NCBI GenBank assembly: GCA_001403755.1
Contig: CYUH01000011.1
Span: forward strand, 40,403-104,402
Length of the DNA stretch: 64,000 nucleotides
Direction of reading: 5' to 3'
DNA from: Chryseobacterium senegalense
Lineage (GTDB): Bacteria > Bacteroidota > Bacteroidia > Flavobacteriales > Weeksellaceae
Shown: one piece after another, positions 16,994 through 25,896 of the stretch
Position numbering within the stretch: position 1 is the stretch's first letter
Layout: every line of letters starts with the position of its first letter
The notes under the pieces: generated by a model
The model's input: the letters and a program-made list of their open reading frames with translations, nothing else
What the model was told of the DNA's origin: nothing
Database searches by the model: none
Made by a program: the position numbers and the translations under genes

Positions 16994-17562
16994 TTTTACC
17001 AATACGTGCATTCGGCGACGCAGTTTTAAGAAAAACCTGTCACAATATCGATCAAGATTATCCTGATCTTCAGGAACTCATTCAGAACATGTATGAAACA
17101 ATGGAATCAGCGCATGGGATTGGTTTGGCAGCGCCGCAAGTTGGATTGGATATCCGGCTTTTTGTGGTGGATCTTTCGCCTCTGGCAGAAGATGAAGATT
17201 ATGCCGATATTGCCGAGGAATTGAAAAATTTCAAGAAAGTTTTCGTTAATGCTACAATTCTGGAGGAATCTGGTGAAGAATGGAAATTCAATGAAGGTTG
17301 CCTTTCCATACCCGATGTTCGCGAAGATGTAAAAAGAAAAGAAACCATCGTTATTGAATACTACGATGAAAATTTCGTGAAACATACTGATACATTCTCC
17401 GATATGAGAGCCCGTGTAATTCAGCACGAGTATGACCACATCGAGGGAATTCTTTTCACCGATCACCTAAGTTCCTTAAAGAAAAAGCTCGTAAAAGGGA
17501 AATTGGTGAAAATCTCTCATGGTGATGTAGCCGTAAATTATAAAATGAGATTTCCAAAATAA
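16990..17562 (+). CDS. def: Peptide deformylase
   Basis: 190 residues. All three metal/active-site motifs are present: HGIGLAAPQVG (near 40), EGCLSIP (near 103) and QHEYDHIEG (near 145), so the cysteine and two histidines that hold the metal and the catalytic glutamate are intact. Between motifs 1 and 2 there is an acidic insertion (LAEDEDYADIAEELKNF) common in Bacteroidetes enzymes. It removes the formyl group from new proteins in the cytosol. It overlaps ruvX by four bases and is followed 78 bp later by the DUF5606 gene. Confidence 0.96.
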   Translation: MILPIRAFGDAVLRKTCHNIDQDYPDLQELIQNMYETMESAHGIGLAAPQVGLDIRLFVVDLSPLAEDEDYADIAEELKNFKKVFVNATILEESGEEWKFNEGCLSIPDVREDVKRKETIVIEYYDENFVKHTDTFSDMRARVIQHEYDHIEGILFTDHLSSLKKKLVKGKLVKISHGDVAVNYKMRFPK

Positions 17563-17640
17563 GTAAAATGAACAGCGGAATTTTAATCGAACGATGATCC
17601 GCTTTAAATATCATAAAAATTCAAACAAAAAAATAAGAAA

Positions 17641-18204
17641 ATGCAGTTAGAAAAAATAATTTCAATCTCCGGAAAACCAGGGCTTTACAAATTAGTTTCG
17701 CAATTGAAAAGTGGTTTTATCATTGAAGATGTTATGACCAAGAAGAAAGTAAGTATTGGCAATACCTCACAGGTTAGTTTGCTAGATAACATCGCGATGT
17801 TCACTTTCGATAAAGAGGTTCCTTTGTTTGAAGTCTTTGAAAACATTGCTAAAAACAACGATTATAAAGAAACCATTTCTCATAAATCCTCTGATGCTGA
17901 GCTTAGAGCTTTCATGCTGGAATCTCTTCCGGATTATGACGTGGATAGAGTGTATGTTTCCGATATTAAGAAATTGGCGCAATGGTACAATATCTTGAGC
18001 AAAGCAGGATACATCACTCCTGAAAGTTTTGCAAAAGCGGAAGAAACTACAGCGGAAGTTGCAGAAGAAAAACCTGCAAACACTGATAAGAAAGAAACCA
18101 AAAAACCAGCTCCGAAAGCTGAAAAACCTGCTGCTCCTAAAGCAAAAGCAGCTACTTCAACTGCAAAAGCAGCTCCGAAAAGTACCCACAGAAAAATGGG
18201 ATAA
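17641..18204 (+). CDS. DUF5606 family protein with lysine/alanine-rich tail
   Basis: 187 residues. The first 135 form a compact conserved domain that I recognise as DUF5606 (MQLEKIISISGKPGLYKLVSQ, then LPDYDVDRVYVSDIKKLAQWYN). From about 140 on it is a disordered Ala/Lys/Pro tail (KPAPKAEKPAAPKAKA). The function is unknown; the position after ruvX and def is the usual one in this family as I remember it, which hints at a role in translation or RNA. The basic tail would suit nucleic acid binding, but this is inference. A strong terminator follows. Confidence 0.88.
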   Translation: MQLEKIISISGKPGLYKLVSQLKSGFIIEDVMTKKKVSIGNTSQVSLLDNIAMFTFDKEVPLFEVFENIAKNNDYKETISHKSSDAELRAFMLESLPDYDVDRVYVSDIKKLAQWYNILSKAGYITPESFAKAEETTAEVAEEKPANTDKKETKKPAPKAEKPAAPKAKAATSTAKAAPKSTHRKMG

Positions 18205-18227
18205 TCTCTTTTTCGATGATCGTTTAG

Positions 18228-18264
18228 CTTTGTCAAAGTTGGTAACTTTGACAAAGTTTTTGTT
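18228..18264 (+). terminator. Strong terminator closing ruvX-def-DUF5606
   Basis: Perfect 13-bp stem CTTTGTCAAAGTT (18228-18240) / AACTTTGACAAAG (18244-18256), 3-nt loop, then TTTTTG. Confidence 0.93.
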
Positions 18265-18328
18265 TTCAGGAACTTCGTTTCCAGAACTCAAGTACCTTTA
18301 ATTTAATCCCAATTTAATCCTTTTTCCA

Positions 18329-19096
18329 ATGAATACCAAAGAACAGAAGCTCGAAGCTTTTTCCAAATTGTTAGATATTATGGATGATCTTCGGGAGAAA
18401 TGTCCGTGGGACAAAAAGCAAGATTTACAATCCCTGAGACCGCTGACTTTAGAGGAAGTTTACGAACTTTCGGACGCTTTGTTGAAAGAGGATTTAACCG
18501 AAATTAAAAAAGAACTCGGCGATGTGTTTCTGCATTTGGTTTTTTATGCCAAAATTGGTTCCGAAAAAGGCAGTTTCGATATTGCGGATGTCATCAATTC
18601 TTTAAACGAAAAACTCATTTTCCGTCATCCCCATATTTACGGAGATGTTGAGGTAAAAGATGAAGAAGAAGTAAAACAAAACTGGGAAAAACTCAAGCTG
18701 AAAGAAGGCAACAAATCGGTGCTTTCCGGTGTTACCAAAGGAACTCCGAGTATCGTAAAAGCTTTTAGAATTCAAGAAAAAGTAAAAGGAATTGGATTCG
18801 AATTTGCGGATGCGGAAGATGCGTGGAAAAAAGTAGATGAAGAACTCGCGGAGTTCCACGCAGAAACAGATTTAGAAAAAAAAGAAATGGAATTGGGCGA
18901 TGTTTTCTTTTCGCTAATCAATTACGCCAGAATAGTAGGAATCAACCCAGATTCTGCTTTGGAAAAAACGAATACTAAATTTATCCACCGATTTCAGAAG
19001 ATGGAACATTTAGCGGATCAAAAAAATTTAAAATTAGAAAATTTATCACTTGAGGAAATGGATCTTCTATGGGAAGAGGCCAAATTACTGAAATAA
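18329..19096 (+). CDS. mazG: Nucleoside triphosphate pyrophosphohydrolase MazG
   Basis: 255 residues with two MazG repeats. The first has LREKCPWDKKQDLQSLRPLTLEEVYEL, with ELGDVFLHLVFYAKI supplying the second acidic pair; the second has KVDEELAEFHAE and MELGDVFFSLINYAR. The spacer FRHPHIYGDVEV and the closing HRFQKMEH are family signatures. It hydrolyses (d)NTPs to NMP and pyrophosphate, limiting use of damaged or non-canonical nucleotides. It is followed after 7 bp by the FUSC gene, probably co-transcribed. Confidence 0.95.
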   Translation: MNTKEQKLEAFSKLLDIMDDLREKCPWDKKQDLQSLRPLTLEEVYELSDALLKEDLTEIKKELGDVFLHLVFYAKIGSEKGSFDIADVINSLNEKLIFRHPHIYGDVEVKDEEEVKQNWEKLKLKEGNKSVLSGVTKGTPSIVKAFRIQEKVKGIGFEFADAEDAWKKVDEELAEFHAETDLEKKEMELGDVFFSLINYARIVGINPDSALEKTNTKFIHRFQKMEHLADQKNLKLENLSLEEMDLLWEEAKLLK

Positions 19097-19103
19097 TGGA
19101 TGC

Positions 19104-20177
19104 ATGAAATTTAATCACCGGCTCAACAATCATGTTCATGCCTTTTTGGAATTAAAGAAAACCGAAAGACTTTGGCATCTTCCTCTTTTGGCAGGGCTTT
19201 GCGTGGGATTATGTCTTTGGGTAGGATGGTATTTCGAACGGCCGGCTTATGGAAATTTATCGAGTATTGGCGCATTGGTAATTCTCTATTTTACTCAGGC
19301 CTCGATTTCTAAAAGAATGATTCATCTGTGCGTATGTGCATTTGGATTCAGCATAGCGTTTGGGTTGGGATATGTCTTCAGTTTTAACCCGCTATTCAGT
19401 GCAGTCGCTTTAGGTTTCATTGCATTTTTGGTGCATCTGATTACCTCTTGGTTCGATGTTCCGCCACCACGGAATTTCTTTTTCATCATGGTTGCTGCGG
19501 TAGGATCATCCATTCCTTTTCACGCAGAATCCATCCCGCTGAATATAGGTTTGGTTTCGATGGGAGCGATGCTGTCGGTTTTGTTGGCATTTTTCTATTC
19601 TGTTTTTGTAGCTAAAAAAGTAATGGAAACCAAACGAAAAACTCGGTTAAGGAAGAAAAGATACACCGAATTGGTCGCAAGTTTAATCATTGGATTTGCG
19701 ATGTTTTTAGGATTGATGATCGGGCATTGGTTGGAAATGAAAAGCGCCTATTGGATTCCTGTTTCCGCACTGGCAATCCTTCAAGGGAAAAATCTTTTCC
19801 ATGCATGGCAAAGAAATCTGCACCGAATTATAGGAACCCTGCTAGGAGTTGGAATTACATGGTTGCTGCTTTCTGCGAAACCGTCAGGTTTGGAACTGGT
19901 TTTCCTTATCGCCGGGTTGCAATTCATTGTGGAAGTCTTGGTCGTTCGAAATTATGGTTTGGCAGTGATTTTCATTACACCTTTAACGATTTTTTTAGCA
20001 GAAAATGCATCAGGTTTATTTACCGATGTGAACGAGTTGATGGAAGCCCGAATTTTAGATACCGTTATCGGAAGTTTAATTGGCGTTTTAGTAGGATGGA
20101 TATTGCATCACAAAATTTTCATTACCAAACTTGAAAAACAACTTCGCAGCGCACAAATTCAATGGCGTAGAAAATAA
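19104..20177 (+). CDS. FUSC-family inner-membrane protein
   Basis: 357 residues with two blocks of about five transmembrane helices (residues 25-165 and 190-330) joined by a basic loop (KKVMETKRKTRLRKKRY), which is the FUSC/YccS-like arrangement but without the long cytoplasmic domain of full-length relatives. The second block contains PVSALAILQGKNLFHAWQRNLHRIIGTLLGV, the characteristic FUSC_2-type segment. Relatives are associated with aromatic acid efflux (AaeB); the substrate here is unknown. It is co-directional with mazG and followed by a terminator. Confidence 0.85.
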   Translation: MKFNHRLNNHVHAFLELKKTERLWHLPLLAGLCVGLCLWVGWYFERPAYGNLSSIGALVILYFTQASISKRMIHLCVCAFGFSIAFGLGYVFSFNPLFSAVALGFIAFLVHLITSWFDVPPPRNFFFIMVAAVGSSIPFHAESIPLNIGLVSMGAMLSVLLAFFYSVFVAKKVMETKRKTRLRKKRYTELVASLIIGFAMFLGLMIGHWLEMKSAYWIPVSALAILQGKNLFHAWQRNLHRIIGTLLGVGITWLLLSAKPSGLELVFLIAGLQFIVEVLVVRNYGLAVIFITPLTIFLAENASGLFTDVNELMEARILDTVIGSLIGVLVGWILHHKIFITKLEKQLRSAQIQWRRK

Positions 20178-20181
20178 TAAA

Positions 20182-20212
20182 TTCCGTTTCAGCATTGAGG
20201 CGGATTTTTTTT
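20182..20212 (+). terminator. Terminator of mazG-FUSC
   Basis: CCGTTTCA / TGAGGCGG stem with two G-T pairs and loop GCAT, followed by eight T residues; 5 bp past the FUSC stop. Confidence 0.7.
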
Positions 20213-20282
20213 GAAAAAAACAGTCTTAAAAATTTCAAAATATTTTTTAAAAACTAGGAGTATTTTCAATTCGGATTTTACG

Positions 20283-20290
20283 TATATTTG
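20283..20290 (+). promoter_or_regulatory. -7 promoter box of the kinase-regulator pair
   Basis: TATATTTG matches TAnnTTTG about 165 bp upstream of the kinase start. No obvious -33 element; the leader would be long. Confidence 0.4.
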
Positions 20291-20453
20291 ATTCTATTCT
20301 AACTGGTTATGCAGCAATCATCAATTTATTTTTAAATTTTAGAGCATAACTATTTTGCCAGAAAATTAAAAAACACAATTATAGCTTCTTCGATTTTAGC
20401 CTGATGCAGTCGCGCTCATAAAACCTCGGAGAATTGAACTTAATAACACCAAT

Positions 20454-22466
20454 ATGAAAATAAATTCTACTCTTTCTTCTAATTTTTCTACACCAGAATC
20501 ATCTTCTACTTTGTTGAAAAATCGGTTCGCGATGGTTTGTAGATGTATAATGTTCCTTAGTTTGACTTTGGGTTTCAGTGCTGGTTTGAATGCGCAAAAC
20601 TTGTCTGAAGTCATCAGCAATTTAAAATCAGATCTCAGTAAAAATCCCGACGATAAAAAACGGGCGTCAATTTACTCCGATCTTACTTGGTATTACGCAA
20701 GTGTTTCGGTGGATTCTGCACTTAGTTACGGCAAAAAAGCCATTTCGGCAACGGAAAAACTTCAAGATTCTGTTATGTTGGCGCAGGTTTACAGTGATTT
20801 GGGAGCGGTTCATTTTCGAAATAATGATTTCAAAAATTCGGAAAAAAATTATCTGAAATCTTATCAAATTCGCAAAAGACAAAAGAACGCAGCAGGAATT
20901 GCAAAACTCAATAATAATCTGGCTTCGGTATATCAAAGCAGTTTTCAGTACAACAAAGCGATGAAAATGTACTTGGAAGCTTTGAAGTATTTTGATGCGA
21001 AAGAAGATGTGCGAAATTCCAACATCACCAAGGCGAATATCGGATTGTTGTTTGTGGATTTAAAAGACAATCGCAATGCAATCAAATACATCACAGAAGC
21101 GATCAACTATTTTGAATCGCAGGAAAGAAGCGTGGAAATAGAGAATAAACTCTGTGAAAATTACCTCAACTTGGGAAAAGCATTTCAGATGCAGAAAAAT
21201 TATTCCGAAGCGGAAAAACAGTATCAAAAGAGTGCAGCAATTTGTAATAAAATTGGGAATAAACAGGGATTTTCTTTTGCCAACAGAAACTTGGGAAATC
21301 TGTACATCCTTCAACGAAAGGATTCTTTGGCGCAAGTAAATCTACAGGTTTCGCAAGAAGTTCGGGAAGAATTTAATTCTAAAATTGATCAGGAAAGCAA
21401 CAGCATTGATGTGGCGCAAAGCTTAATTGTAAAAGGCAAATACCAAGATGCTAAACGAATGCTTTTGAACATTTTGCCAACTTTTGAAAAAGAAAAATCT
21501 AAAGAAAATCAGCTTTCTACCTACAAACTCCTTACAAATATTTATCATAACACCGAGCAGCCGGACAGTGCAGAATTTTATTTTGAAAAATACATCGCAT
21601 TAGATAATGAATTGGTGAATACCAACGTGATTTCCAGTACCGCAGAACTCGAAAAAAAGTACCAAACATTGAAGAAAGATTCCGAAATTCTTCAGCAAAA
21701 ATCTAAAATATTTAAGAGAAATGTTGCAATTTCTTCTTTGGCCGCTTTGCTTCTTTTCGGTTTTGTTTTTTACAGAAACCGTCAACATCGCCAGAAAGTG
21801 GAACATCAAAAAGCCATTCTCCATCAGCAAGATTTGGCTACTAAAGCGGTAATAACAGCCGAAGACAATGAGCGGAAACGGATGGCAACGCACCTACACG
21901 ACGGAGTGGGACAGCTTTTAATGGCTGCTAATATGAATGTGAATGTCTTGAATGAATATAAAGACAATCCTGAAAATTTTAAAAACATCACTCAAAAAAT
22001 CGCTAGTATTTTGTCGGATGCCATTGCGGATGTTCGTACGCTTTCGCATCAGATGATGCCGAATATGCTGATTAAAAACTCTTTGGCCAATGCCTTGAGA
22101 GACCTCATCGAGAAGACGTCAACTCCGAAACTCGCTGTTAATCTTCAAATTGAAGGCCTTGAAACCGAAGTCGATCAAAATATTCAGGTGACGCTCTACA
22201 GGATTATTCAAGAATGCATCAACAATACGGTTAAACATTCGGGTGCAGATAAAATCGATATTTCTGTGATCCAGTCCGGTAAAAAAATTACCACAGAGAT
22301 TAAAGACAATGGCAAAGGTTTCAATCCTTTAAAAATTACGGAAAATAAAGATGGAATAGGTCTGCAAAATATGAAGGCGAGGATTGAAATGCTGAAAGGA
22401 AAAATGCGGATTGATAGCGCTGCAGATCGCGGTACACAAGTTTTTATTGAAATACCAATCGTCTAA
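20454..22466 (+). CDS. TPR-containing sensor histidine kinase (NarL/HisKA_3 type)
   Basis: 670 residues from the ATG at 20454. A hydrophobic signal-like stretch at 28-48 (VCRCIMFLSLTLGFSAGLNAQ) suggests a later ATG at 20532 is also possible. Residues about 50-400 are a series of TPR helices (for example AQVYSDLGAVHFRNNDFKNSEKNYLKSYQIR), expected in the periplasm. A transmembrane helix (about 422-440, VAISSLAALLLFGFVFY) precedes the HisKA_3 box AEDNERKRMATHLHDGVGQLL with the phosphorylated histidine, and the HATPase domain has IIQECINNTVKHSGA, EIKDNGKGFNP and GIGLQNMKAR. It probably senses an envelope signal through the TPRs and phosphorylates the regulator encoded 10 bp downstream. Confidence 0.93.
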   Translation: MKINSTLSSNFSTPESSSTLLKNRFAMVCRCIMFLSLTLGFSAGLNAQNLSEVISNLKSDLSKNPDDKKRASIYSDLTWYYASVSVDSALSYGKKAISATEKLQDSVMLAQVYSDLGAVHFRNNDFKNSEKNYLKSYQIRKRQKNAAGIAKLNNNLASVYQSSFQYNKAMKMYLEALKYFDAKEDVRNSNITKANIGLLFVDLKDNRNAIKYITEAINYFESQERSVEIENKLCENYLNLGKAFQMQKNYSEAEKQYQKSAAICNKIGNKQGFSFANRNLGNLYILQRKDSLAQVNLQVSQEVREEFNSKIDQESNSIDVAQSLIVKGKYQDAKRMLLNILPTFEKEKSKENQLSTYKLLTNIYHNTEQPDSAEFYFEKYIALDNELVNTNVISSTAELEKKYQTLKKDSEILQQKSKIFKRNVAISSLAALLLFGFVFYRNRQHRQKVEHQKAILHQQDLATKAVITAEDNERKRMATHLHDGVGQLLMAANMNVNVLNEYKDNPENFKNITQKIASILSDAIADVRTLSHQMMPNMLIKNSLANALRDLIEKTSTPKLAVNLQIEGLETEVDQNIQVTLYRIIQECINNTVKHSGADKIDISVIQSGKKITTEIKDNGKGFNPLKITENKDGIGLQNMKARIEMLKGKMRIDSAADRGTQVFIEIPIV

Positions 22467-22476
22467 TTATTTTCCT

Positions 22477-23115
22477 ATGAAAATTGCCATAGTTGATGAT
22501 CATCAGATTATAATTGATGGAATCGAAATGCTGCTCGGTTTGGAGAAAAATATTGCGATTTTGAAAACCTATACCGATGCCTGTGATTTTTTGCAGGATA
22601 TGCGAGAAGCAAAGATCAATCCGGATTTATTGTTGATGGATTTAATGATGCCCACGATGAACGGATTCGAATGTGCGAAAATCCTCAAACAAGAGTTCCC
22701 CCATCTTAAGATCATTATTCTATCGATGAACTGTGATCCGAAAGTAGTTTATGAACTGGTTGAAAAAATAAAAATTGAAGGTTATCTTTCCAAAAATGTC
22801 AACAGACAGAGTCTGGTGCGAGCGTTGCAGGAGGTACAGTTGGGATACATTCACCTTAGCAAAGAAGCAGAAATGGCTTTGAACCAATTTAAGCGAAAAA
22901 TCATCGATTATCCGCAAATCATATTGACGGCCCGCGAAAAACAGATCGTTAAATTAATGATCGACGGACTTACCAATAAAGAGATTTCTAATGCATTATT
23001 CATCAGCGAAAGTACTGTAGAAACCCACCGAAAAAATATCTATCGAAAAACAGAAACCCATTCGCTTCCTAAATTAATTCAAGTGGTTGCCAACCTCAAT
23101 TTATTGGCAGATTAA
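22477..23115 (+). CDS. LuxR/NarL-family response regulator
   Basis: 212 residues starting at the ATG at 22477 (MKIAIVDDHQIIIDGIEML); longer in-frame readings overlap the kinase and add nothing. The receiver domain has the acidic pair DD, the phospho-acceptor aspartate in LLLMDLMMP and the lysine in YLSKNVN. The C-terminus is a LuxR-type helix-turn-helix: LTAREKQIVKLMIDGLTNKEISNALFISESTVETHRKNIYRK. It is the partner of the upstream kinase. The palindrome at 23135-23150 just downstream could be one of its binding sites, which would make the next gene a target. Confidence 0.95.
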   Translation: MKIAIVDDHQIIIDGIEMLLGLEKNIAILKTYTDACDFLQDMREAKINPDLLLMDLMMPTMNGFECAKILKQEFPHLKIIILSMNCDPKVVYELVEKIKIEGYLSKNVNRQSLVRALQEVQLGYIHLSKEAEMALNQFKRKIIDYPQIILTAREKQIVKLMIDGLTNKEISNALFISESTVETHRKNIYRKTETHSLPKLIQVVANLNLLAD

Positions 23116-23134
23116 TCGTTGATATACTCAAAAA

Positions 23135-23150
23135 TACCCTGTAGAGGGTA
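23135..23150. promoter_or_regulatory. Perfect palindrome, possible operator
   Basis: TACCCT (23135-23140), GTAG, AGGGTA (23145-23150): a 6-bp perfect inverted repeat with a 4-bp spacer, the size and shape of a LuxR-type dimer site. It is 20 bp after the regulator stop and 55 bp before the next start codon. No T tract follows, so it is not a typical terminator. Confidence 0.4.
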
Positions 23151-23204
23151 GATCGTCATCTGGATTTTGAGATACTTTTATCTTGTTAAAAAAAATCACA
23201 GACT

Positions 23205-25079
23205 ATGACAACAAAAATTATTTTCAGTACGGCCGCCCTACTTTTCGGCGTTGCCACCTTTGCACAACAATCCACTTTTGATATCCTGGAAAAGGATTAT
23301 GAAATCTCCAGAAAAGCAAAAAAAGGCTATCTCGGTGGCGTAGAACCCAGCGGAAATGGAGGTTTCGAAATGGTGTATTTCCTGCCTTCAAGCAAAAGAA
23401 AAGTTAAGATTGAAACCTACACTTTCGACAAAGATGCCAATCTTGTCAACACCTTAAAAGACGAATGGGATGTAGAGAAAGTGAAGAAAAAATGGAAATT
23501 TTTCAATTTTAAAGGCGACGAATATATTACCACCGCAGCTTCGGTGAGCACCAATCTTACCGGAAAAATGATGTTTAAAAAACGCGAAATTAAAGCGAAA
23601 TACAACTGGCTTGCCGGAGATTATGTGAAGCGAATAAAACTCCTCGACAAACAAAAACTCACCAGTGAAAACGGGGAAGAATATCTCTTCAGCGGTGCGT
23701 ATGAAGTAGAAAGAGACAGTACGATTTATGCGCTCGCGTATCCTTATACCAAAGGTGCTTCCCTGAATAATCTCGACTTAGTAAAGATTTCAAACAGCGG
23801 AGAATCCAAAAAAATAGCTTCTATTGCAACGCCAACTCCTTTGAAACCAATTTTCTCCAAACCTTTAATGGACGACAACAGCCGAGACGTTTCTAATGAC
23901 GATTTCCCAAGAGATTGGATTGTTGTTTTAGCGCCTACAAAAGCTTACGGAAAAAGCAATGCCGGAACTCCAAACCAACTAACCTATCTTAGGATTTCAC
24001 CTGAAGGCGCCGTGAAGGAACAGTTTAATTTCTCTGCACCATCGGCAGGTTTCCGTATTCTTAATGCCTATAATAAAGGAAATGAAGTGATTCTGTATGG
24101 TTTAGGAATTAAAAAAGAAGGAAAATATGCAGACGAAATCTTAGGAGCTACCGTGTCGCCATCAAGTATGGATGATGAGGAACAAGCCGCCGCTAAATCT
24201 ACTGGAGGAATGCTCGGAGGAATCGGAAAAATGGCGAATATGGTTTCCGGAAAAGACGATATGGCTCCGTCACAGCAATCACTGGACAATGCCCTGGACG
24301 AAAAAAAATATGACGACTTTATCATTGCAAAAGTTTCTGGGGGAAATGTTTCTGTCATTAAAGCGACGCCTATGGCTGAACTTAACCAAAAAGCTGTTGC
24401 CGGTCCGGACATGAAAAAAGCTTTGGAATTTGACGGTAAAAAGTTTGTTACCAATAATTTCCAAATCTTGAAAGATGGATCGATGATGCTGAGCGTACAG
24501 GATTACAAACCAAATGGTGGTGGAATAGGAGGCAACAAACTTTTGGGAGCATTAACAGGTATAAGTACAAGTAGAAGTGGTGGATATGACAGAGTTTATA
24601 AAGGAATGTATTTGTTGCATTTTTCTCCGGACGGGAATTTGGTAAGAAACTACACCGTGCAGCTCGATCAGAAAAATAAGAAAGGATTTTTCAATAATTC
24701 ACCGATGACCGCAGATAATTTCCCCGCTGTTGGATATTTAGTTGAAAGCAAAGACGGGAAATCTGTTAACTGGATCATGGAAATTGTAAAGGCTATAGAT
24801 AAAGACACCAGTTTTAGTTCAATGAGCAATTATTTCACAGGAACCACCACCAATACCACTACCACTACCTACTCACCATTTTACAGTATTGAATATGGTA
24901 AGATTGATCTTGCTAGTGGGAAATCTTCAGAATTTAGAACATTGGGTGATTTAGAGAAAAAGAAATACTACCTCTACGATAAACATAACCGCATACAGAT
25001 AGGCGACTATATTTATTTCTTCAGCGAAACTCCAAATGGCGACCGGCTTTTGGTTTCCAGAATGGATGTGAACCAATAA
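23205..25079 (+). CDS. Secreted protein of unknown function
   Basis: 624 residues with a signal peptide (MTTKIIFSTAALLFGVATFAQ) and no lipobox or sorting tail, so periplasmic or secreted. The body looks beta-rich, with many short strands such as RVYKGMYLLHFSPDGNLVRNYTVQL and YYLYDKHNRIQIGDYIYFFSETPNGDRLLVSRMD, suggesting a propeller-like fold. A Gly/Met-rich loop (TGGMLGGIGKMANMVSG) lies near residue 335 and a threonine run (TGTTTNTTTTTY) near 550. I do not recognise the family. Its place directly behind the regulator gene and the palindrome suggests control by that two-component system. Confidence 0.8.
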   Translation: MTTKIIFSTAALLFGVATFAQQSTFDILEKDYEISRKAKKGYLGGVEPSGNGGFEMVYFLPSSKRKVKIETYTFDKDANLVNTLKDEWDVEKVKKKWKFFNFKGDEYITTAASVSTNLTGKMMFKKREIKAKYNWLAGDYVKRIKLLDKQKLTSENGEEYLFSGAYEVERDSTIYALAYPYTKGASLNNLDLVKISNSGESKKIASIATPTPLKPIFSKPLMDDNSRDVSNDDFPRDWIVVLAPTKAYGKSNAGTPNQLTYLRISPEGAVKEQFNFSAPSAGFRILNAYNKGNEVILYGLGIKKEGKYADEILGATVSPSSMDDEEQAAAKSTGGMLGGIGKMANMVSGKDDMAPSQQSLDNALDEKKYDDFIIAKVSGGNVSVIKATPMAELNQKAVAGPDMKKALEFDGKKFVTNNFQILKDGSMMLSVQDYKPNGGGIGGNKLLGALTGISTSRSGGYDRVYKGMYLLHFSPDGNLVRNYTVQLDQKNKKGFFNNSPMTADNFPAVGYLVESKDGKSVNWIMEIVKAIDKDTSFSSMSNYFTGTTTNTTTTTYSPFYSIEYGKIDLASGKSSEFRTLGDLEKKKYYLYDKHNRIQIGDYIYFFSETPNGDRLLVSRMDVNQ

Positions 25080-25155
25080 AAATCTGTGATTCCGTGCCTG
25101 CGTAACTTCGGTTTCCGGGTGCGGTTTTCTTTTAATCAAATTAAAATTTTATAGT

Positions 25156-25605
25156 ATGAAAAATCTGTTTTTTTATTTCAGAACCTTGATGGTATTGGCG
25201 GTTCTATTCATTTCCTGTGACAGGAACGAAGATGATGGAACAAACACTGCAACTTCCACAACTGCAGGATTTACGTGGAGGGAAGACTCCGAAACTGCGC
25301 CTGAACAAAAAGCTTCTTCCGCCTATTTTCAGGGAAGTTCCATTTTCGCACTTAATGCTTCTAATGCTACCGTGTTCGAAATTAATCTGATGAAAAGTTC
25401 GGCGGTAGGAACCTATATTTCCGACGGCGATTACATCAAAGGTACAGCTCTGGTTTACGTCACCAAAAATTTCAACGCCACGGGTGGAACCATCACCATA
25501 ACTGAAAAAACGGACTCCAAAGTATCAGGAAAATTTGAAGCTACCGGAACAGGAAACGGCATTACAAAAGTTTACGGAACGTTCACAGGTATTCCGGTGA
25601 AATAA
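25156..25605 (+). CDS. Small lipoprotein, DUF6252-like
   Basis: 149 residues with a lipoprotein signal (LMVLAVLFISC, cysteine near residue 21) followed by an acidic linker. The mature part is a small beta domain: FTWREDSETAPEQKASSAYFQGSSIFALNA, then GGTITITEKTDSKVSGKFEATG and KVYGTFTGIPVK. This pattern (a single F-x-W start, then a closing K-x-x-G-x-F) resembles the DUF6252 lipoproteins of flavobacteria; assignment from memory. It probably sits on the periplasmic face of the inner or outer membrane. It follows the previous gene by 76 bp and is ended by a terminator. Confidence 0.75.
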   Translation: MKNLFFYFRTLMVLAVLFISCDRNEDDGTNTATSTTAGFTWREDSETAPEQKASSAYFQGSSIFALNASNATVFEINLMKSSAVGTYISDGDYIKGTALVYVTKNFNATGGTITITEKTDSKVSGKFEATGTGNGITKVYGTFTGIPVK

Positions 25606-25710
25606 ACTTTCTGCCAAAATTAATTCTTATCCATCGAAAATATTCCTGTGATAAAGAATATTGTATTTTTTGCTTACTCTAAATAAATTTCATTTCGATG
25701 GATTCTAACA

Positions 25711-25746
25711 AAAAAATCCAGTTGAGCTGATCAACTGGATTTTTGT
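25711..25746 (+). terminator. Bidirectional terminator
   Basis: AAATCCAGTTGA (25714-25725) / TCAACTGGATTT (25731-25742), 12-bp perfect stem with A residues before and T residues after. It lies between the convergent lipoprotein and NlpE-like genes. Confidence 0.9.
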
Positions 25747-25896
25747 TTATCAATATTTTCAGTAAATACTTTTATTAGGATAGGATAATCCTTAAAAAGC
25801 TTCTGAAGTTTCCGTTTAACAACATTATAATTATTGAACTTTCAGCGGTCGAGCGAAATTATTTACCGAGCAGCTAGTGATAATACTATTATAATA

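Noticed and set aside
25868..25892. Two AATACTATT copies after the NlpE-like gene
   Set aside because: They are short, A/T-only in character and close to chance expectation in this composition.
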